Assembly (NCBI RefSeq): GCF_000337215.1
Contig: NZ_AOHZ01000014.1
Span: forward strand, 37,535 to 101,534
Reading direction: 5' to 3'
Length of the DNA stretch: 64,000 nt
Source: Natronolimnohabitans innermongolicus JCM 12255
GTDB lineage: Archaea; Halobacteriota; Halobacteria; Halobacteriales; Natrialbaceae
The notes beneath the pieces were generated by a model. It made no database searches and was not told the DNA's origin. It was given only the letters and a program-made list of their open reading frames with translations. Position numbers and translations under genes: made by a program. Shown here piece after piece: positions 62,463 through 64,000 of this stretch. How positions within the stretch are numbered: the stretch's first letter is position 1; every line of letters starts with the position of its first letter.

Positions 62463-64000
62463 TCAGAGTTCTGGTACGTTCACGTGGAACCCTTCCGATC
62501 GGGACTCGACGAGACAGAGGTGGTACCCCTGCTTTCGCGAGAGGTTGACGTAGCTCAGTTTCGAGCCGCGGCTGAGGAAGCCACCGCCGGTCGCCCGCTC
62601 GGTGACCTCGAGCGCGCCGGGTTCGAAGTAACTCGACGTGACGACGGTCGCCGCGGCGAGTTCGGGGTAGTTCGCCTTGACCGCCGAGGCGGTCTCCTCG
62701 ACGTCCTCGAGCATGCCCTGCGAGGCCGGAACGCGCGAATCGTTCAGGTTGGCGACGACTAGTGGGTTCCCCATTTTGTCGAACGCGACGACGTCGAAGC
62801 GCACCTCGTCGGGAACGTCGTCGGTGTCGTCGTCGGCGAGCGAGATCGTCGCGTCGAGTTCGGCGCGGTCGATCCGCGGGATCGCGTCGTAGAGATCGCC
62901 GAGACCGTCGGCGTTCCCGGTGTCGCGAATCTCGAAGAGCAGCGTCTGGGTGAGCCAGCTGACGAACTGGTGTTCCATCGTCTCGGTCAGGAACGTCTCG
63001 TAGGGCTGGCCGTCGACGACGACGTCCGTCGCGTCGAAGCCCGTGTGGTGTTCGAGACGCAGGTTGTCGGCGACCGCCGACTGATCGCCCTCGCCGTCGT
63101 GGGCCGACTCGAGGGTCGGCTGGCTCTTCGAGTCGTAGCGAACGAAGAGGTTCGTCTCGTTTAGCGCGCGCTGGCGCGGGAGTTCCGTTCCCGACGGCGT
63201 CGGCTCGGCAGCGGTGGCGTCGCGGGCGCGCTCGAGTTCGGTCTCGAGTTCGCCGATCCGCGAGCGGAGTCGATCGATCGTCGAGGAGAGGTCCTCGTTC
63301 TCCGAGCGCAGCCGGTCGCGCTCGGCCTCGAGTTGCTCGGCCGTCGCCGCGAGTTCGTCGCGCGTCGCTTCCAGCGTCTCGATACGGTCGGTGAGTTCGG
63401 CGACGCGCTCGTCGGCTTCGGCCGTCGCCTCCTCGGGCGCCGACCCCGTTTCGGCCTCGGCCGGCTCGGCGGGACTCGCCTCGGCCTGGCCCGTTCGCTG
63501 ATCGCGCCGATCGGTCGCTCCTCGCTGTCGGGCCGACTGCTGGACGTGCGCTCGCGAGTCCTGTGACTGCTGTTGCGTCGCCCGCTGGCGTTTCGGCTCG
63601 GCGTTGGCGTTGCGCTGACCGGCGGCGGCCGGCTGTGACGGTGCGGCCGACGGTTCGGCGGCCGTCTCGCTGTTGTCCGGGTCGAGCGACGGTATACTGC
63701 GCGTCTCGCGCCACTGGGCTTCCTCCTGGAACCGCTCTTCGGTCTCGCCGTCGTCTGACTCTTCGACAGATTCGACCGGCGATTTCGAATCGGTACCCGA
63801 CTCGGATTCGGGAGACGCAGACGTCGTCGCGACGTCCGCGTCGCCGGCGAGCACCGTCGTCGATTCCTCGTCTGCAGCGTCGACGTCGTCTTCGGTCCAG
63901 GAGATATCGCTCTGCTCGAGTTGCTCGGCGGCAGCCTCGACTTCGGCGAGGTCCGGTCCGGCGTCGTCGGTGGACCCGGCGTCGGTGTCGGTCTCAGCCT
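62463..64000 (-). CDS. Coiled-coil protein with conserved C-terminal domain, 5' end outside window
   Basis: The frame stays open to the last base, so the start lies beyond the window; about 512 codons are visible. The N-terminal visible half is disordered and acidic/glutamine-rich. A coiled coil follows (VAELTDRIETLEATRDELAA, LRSRIGELETELERARD). The C-terminal ~220 residues form an alpha/beta domain (ETNLFVRYDSKSQPTLESAH, DVVAFDKMGNPLVVANLNDS, GYHLCLVESRSEGFHVNVP) of a haloarchaea-specific family resembling a nuclease-like fold. Function unknown; possibly a structural or DNA-associated protein. Confidence 0.75.
   Translation of the reverse strand, partial: AETDTDAGSTDDAGPDLAEVEAAAEQLEQSDISWTEDDVDAADEESTTVLAGDADVATTSASPESESGTDSKSPVESVEESDDGETEERFQEEAQWRETRSIPSLDPDNSETAAEPSAAPSQPAAAGQRNANAEPKRQRATQQQSQDSRAHVQQSARQRGATDRRDQRTGQAEASPAEPAEAETGSAPEEATAEADERVAELTDRIETLEATRDELAATAEQLEAERDRLRSENEDLSSTIDRLRSRIGELETELERARDATAAEPTPSGTELPRQRALNETNLFVRYDSKSQPTLESAHDGEGDQSAVADNLRLEHHTGFDATDVVVDGQPYETFLTETMEHQFVSWLTQTLLFEIRDTGNADGLGDLYDAIPRIDRAELDATISLADDDTDDVPDEVRFDVVAFDKMGNPLVVANLNDSRVPASQGMLEDVEETASAVKANYPELAAATVVTSSYFEPGALEVTERATGGGFLSRGSKLSYVNLSRKQGYHLCLVESRSEGFHVNVPEL

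Overview
The window is chromosomal DNA of an extremely halophilic archaeon (class Halobacteria, most like the Natrialbales: Haloterrigena/Natrinema/Natronorubrum). The evidence is high G+C, very acidic proteins, many GTG starts, short or absent leaders behind TATA boxes, a halorhodopsin, deoxyhypusine synthase, archaeal SRP RNA and RNase P subunit, and a geranylgeranylglyceryl-phosphate prenyltransferase. There are about 59 protein genes, one tRNA and one SRP RNA. No rRNA, CRISPR array or intact transposon was seen.

Layout. 0-5 kb: alpha/beta hydrolase, PhzF-like isomerase, acyl/acetyl-CoA synthetase, deoxyhypusine synthase. 5.3-17 kb: a lactate-use locus with a fused LutB-LutA protein, LutC, two small unknowns, an Nramp-like carrier, a winged-helix regulator, the LctP permease and a 1026-residue FAD/Fe-S dehydrogenase. 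Two palindromes lie between the regulator and lctP. 17.4-18.2 kb: halorhodopsin. 18.5-24.2 kb: gatB, a Bat-type HTH regulator and an RND exporter. 24.4-32.5 kb: two metallo-beta-lactamase-fold hydrolases, a hot-dog thioesterase, a Tat-exported protein, a glycine-rich protein, an NCS2 permease, an alpha/beta hydrolase and a MaoC hydratase. 33-41.5 kb: GNAT enzyme, TatA, small zinc-ribbon protein, amidohydrolase, tRNA-Arg(UCG) with a duplicated 3' fragment, UbiA-type lipid prenyltransferase, RecA-like ATPase, CoA-binding protein and a polyprenyl-synthase homologue. 42-48.6 kb: K+ channel/RCK protein, DUF2270 protein, a palindromic MITE-like element, SRP RNA, two tandem lipoproteins, MscS channel, YhbY-type protein and RNase P subunit 4. 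49-54.8 kb: a tandemly duplicated two-gene module (Tat lipoprotein of the oligopeptide-binding family plus a translationally coupled PAP2 membrane enzyme). 54.9-64 kb: DUF2797, BsuPI-like, CbiX, DR2241-type Fe-S protein, a membrane protein, a Trm112-like protein, DoxX-like, PurA, a wHTH regulator and a partial coiled-coil protein.

The two most unusual things are (1) a family of about 85-bp imperfect palindromes at gene 3' ends, whose terminal CTGA repeatedly supplies the stop codon of the adjacent gene, and (2) the duplicated binding-protein/PAP2 module, which has no ABC permease or ATPase beside it. Other points are a hairpin MITE with a diverged second copy, a tRNA 3'-end duplication, a solitary IS605/IS1341-like end, and small genes that routine length cut-offs would miss.
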